Shown: one piece after another, positions 4,424 to 5,397 of the stretch
Position numbering within the stretch: position 1 is the stretch's first letter
Layout: every line of letters begins with the position of its first letter
Assembly (NCBI GenBank): GCA_009776995.1
Contig: WRMR01000358.1
Coordinates: 1-5,397, forward strand
Direction of reading: 5' to 3'
Length of the DNA stretch: 5,397 bases
From: Planctomycetaceae bacterium
GTDB taxonomy: Bacteria > Planctomycetota > Planctomycetia > Pirellulales > Thermoguttaceae
Notes under the pieces: generated by a model
Told to the model about the DNA's origin: nothing
The model's input: the letters and a program-made list of their open reading frames with translations, nothing else
The model's database searches: none
Position numbers and translations under genes: made by a program

Positions 4424-5397
4424 AATATGAAACAATCATAAGTAGTTTAATAAACAATACTTCCGCCGATTTGGATTCACTGTTTCAAAAAGCGGACGAA
4501 ATTCGGAAAAATCATGTCGGCGATGAAATCCATCTGCGTGGTCTTATTGAAATTTCTAATATTTGCAGAAGAAATTGTCTCTATTGTGGTATTCGTGCAG
4601 AAAATAACAATATTCAGCGGTATCGATTATCTGAAAACGAAATATTATCAGCGGCAGCAAAGGCAATTGACTTTCGCTACGGAAGTGTCGTTCTTCAGTC
4701 AGGGGAAGACAATGGAATTGAAGCAAATTGGATTGCAACTCTTGTCAAAAAAATCAAAGAGTTGGAGCTTGCCGTAACCTTGAGTCTGGGTGAGCGCGAC
4801 GATGAGGATTATCTTCTCTGGCGCGAAGCCGGGGCGGACCGATACCTTCTGCGGTTTGAAACGTCCAACCGTGCACTGTTCAACGTGATTCACCCGCCGC
4901 TTCTGAATCGGAAGCCGGTCGATAGAATGGAAATATTGCTCAAACTTCGGGACATGGGCTATGAAATCGGCAGCGGCGTGATGATCGGCATTCCGGGGCA
5001 AAGCTACGAAGATTTGGCACGTGACATTGAACTTTTTCGTACCGTGTCACTGGACATGATCGGTTGCGGGCCATACCTTCCCCACCCGCAAACACCCTTG
5101 GGAAACCCGGAAGCCCATGAAAAGTATGATCTTCCTGTCGTTGACGCGAAAGACCAGGTGCCTGCGACGGCGGAAATGGCGTTCAAGGTGATTGCCCTGG
5201 CGAGAATCGTCTGCCCGAACGCGAATATTCCCTGCACAACGGCGGTGGCAACGATTGACGCCAAAGAGGGACGCAGGCTCGGTCTGCAACGCGGTGCCAA
5301 TGTGGTCATGCCAAACCTCACGCCGATCAAATATCGCAAAATGTATGAGATTTACCCGAACAAGGCGGCGATGTACTTAACGGCGGAACAAACGCAC
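4420..5397 (+). CDS. hydE: [FeFe]-hydrogenase H-cluster radical SAM maturase HydE (3' partial)
   Basis: The frame is open from the ATG at 4420 to the last base: 326 codons without a stop, so only a short C-terminal tail is cut off (the family is about 350 residues). The radical SAM cluster motif is C49-R-R-N-C53-L-Y-C56, within HLRGLIEISNICRRNCLYCG. Further HydE hallmarks are RYRLSENEI (67-75), VVLQSGED (90-97), TLSLGERD (120-127), AGADRYLLRFET (137-148), GYEIGSGVMIGIPGQ (180-194), MIGCGPYLPHPQTPL (213-227), NIPCTTA (269-275) and GANVVMPNLTP (292-302). HydE helps build the dithiomethylamine-bridged 2Fe subcluster of [FeFe] hydrogenases together with HydF and HydG; it acts in the cytoplasm. 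The related radical SAM enzymes BioB and PylB are less likely given LQSGED and NIP-TTA. Base composition is odd: AT-rich at the 5' end and much GC-richer later. The start has no close Shine-Dalgarno sequence. Confidence 0.95.
   Translation, partial: MKYETIISSLINNTSADLDSLFQKADEIRKNHVGDEIHLRGLIEISNICRRNCLYCGIRAENNNIQRYRLSENEILSAAAKAIDFRYGSVVLQSGEDNGIEANWIATLVKKIKELELAVTLSLGERDDEDYLLWREAGADRYLLRFETSNRALFNVIHPPLLNRKPVDRMEILLKLRDMGYEIGSGVMIGIPGQSYEDLARDIELFRTVSLDMIGCGPYLPHPQTPLGNPEAHEKYDLPVVDAKDQVPATAEMAFKVIALARIVCPNANIPCTTAVATIDAKEGRRLGLQRGANVVMPNLTPIKYRKMYEIYPNKAAMYLTAEQTH

Noticed and set aside
4514..4777. Plus-strand 87-codon frame inside the hydE region
   Set aside because: It is an out-of-frame shadow; the hydE frame carries the radical SAM cysteines and continuous family motifs across the same bases.
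5004..5339. Minus-strand 111-codon frame opposite the end of hydE
   Set aside because: It is antisense to conserved HydE motifs (the GPYLPHP and GANVVMPN regions) and has no domain of its own.

Overview
The window looks like a piece of a planctomycete-type (Planctomycetota) chromosome. The strongest sign is the first gene, a DUF1559 protein with a type IV pilin-like N-terminus (FTLVELLVVIAIIG) and a C-terminal H-X9-DG motif. This family is hugely expanded in planctomycetes and their relatives. It is followed by a small lipoprotein with a transthyretin-like domain, a pairing typical of those genomes. The [FeFe]-hydrogenase maturase gene hydE at the right edge suggests that this organism, or a close relative, can live anaerobically or fermentatively. 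This placement is inference from gene families; no rRNA or other marker is present.

Layout, left to right. (1) Positions 2-1742, + strand: the DUF1559 gene (5' end outside the window), a hairpin, then the lipoprotein gene. (2) Positions 1807-2643, - strand: a class 3 lipase with a full catalytic triad, converging on the lipoprotein gene. Its open frame extends upstream to 2784, but that extension is translated interspersed repeat; the better start is a TTG at 2643 behind GGGAGG. (3) Positions 2644-3117: no convincing protein gene. This stretch holds the repeat (about 2691-2780), an orphan sigma70-like promoter facing right (2821-2850), two hairpins, and a terminator for the gene to its right. 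(4) Positions 3118-4026, - strand: an SMP-30/gluconolactonase-family lactonase. (5) Positions 4027-4419: an AT-rich divergent intergenic region with a second copy of the same repeat type, an 8-bp direct repeat next to the lactonase start, and a possible 7-codon leader ORF. (6) Positions 4420-5397, + strand: hydE, open to the window edge, with about 326 codons visible and only the C-terminal tail missing.

Functional links are modest. The first two genes probably form one surface or envelope unit. The lipase and the lactonase look like independent single-gene units of general hydrolytic metabolism. hydE should belong with hydF, hydG and an [FeFe] hydrogenase, none of which is visible. I do not see a clearly new multi-gene system. 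The points most worth checking are the orphan promoter with its possible small RNA or peptide, the 9-bp-unit repeat family, the possible coupled leader ORF of hydE, and the marked base-composition gradient inside hydE.
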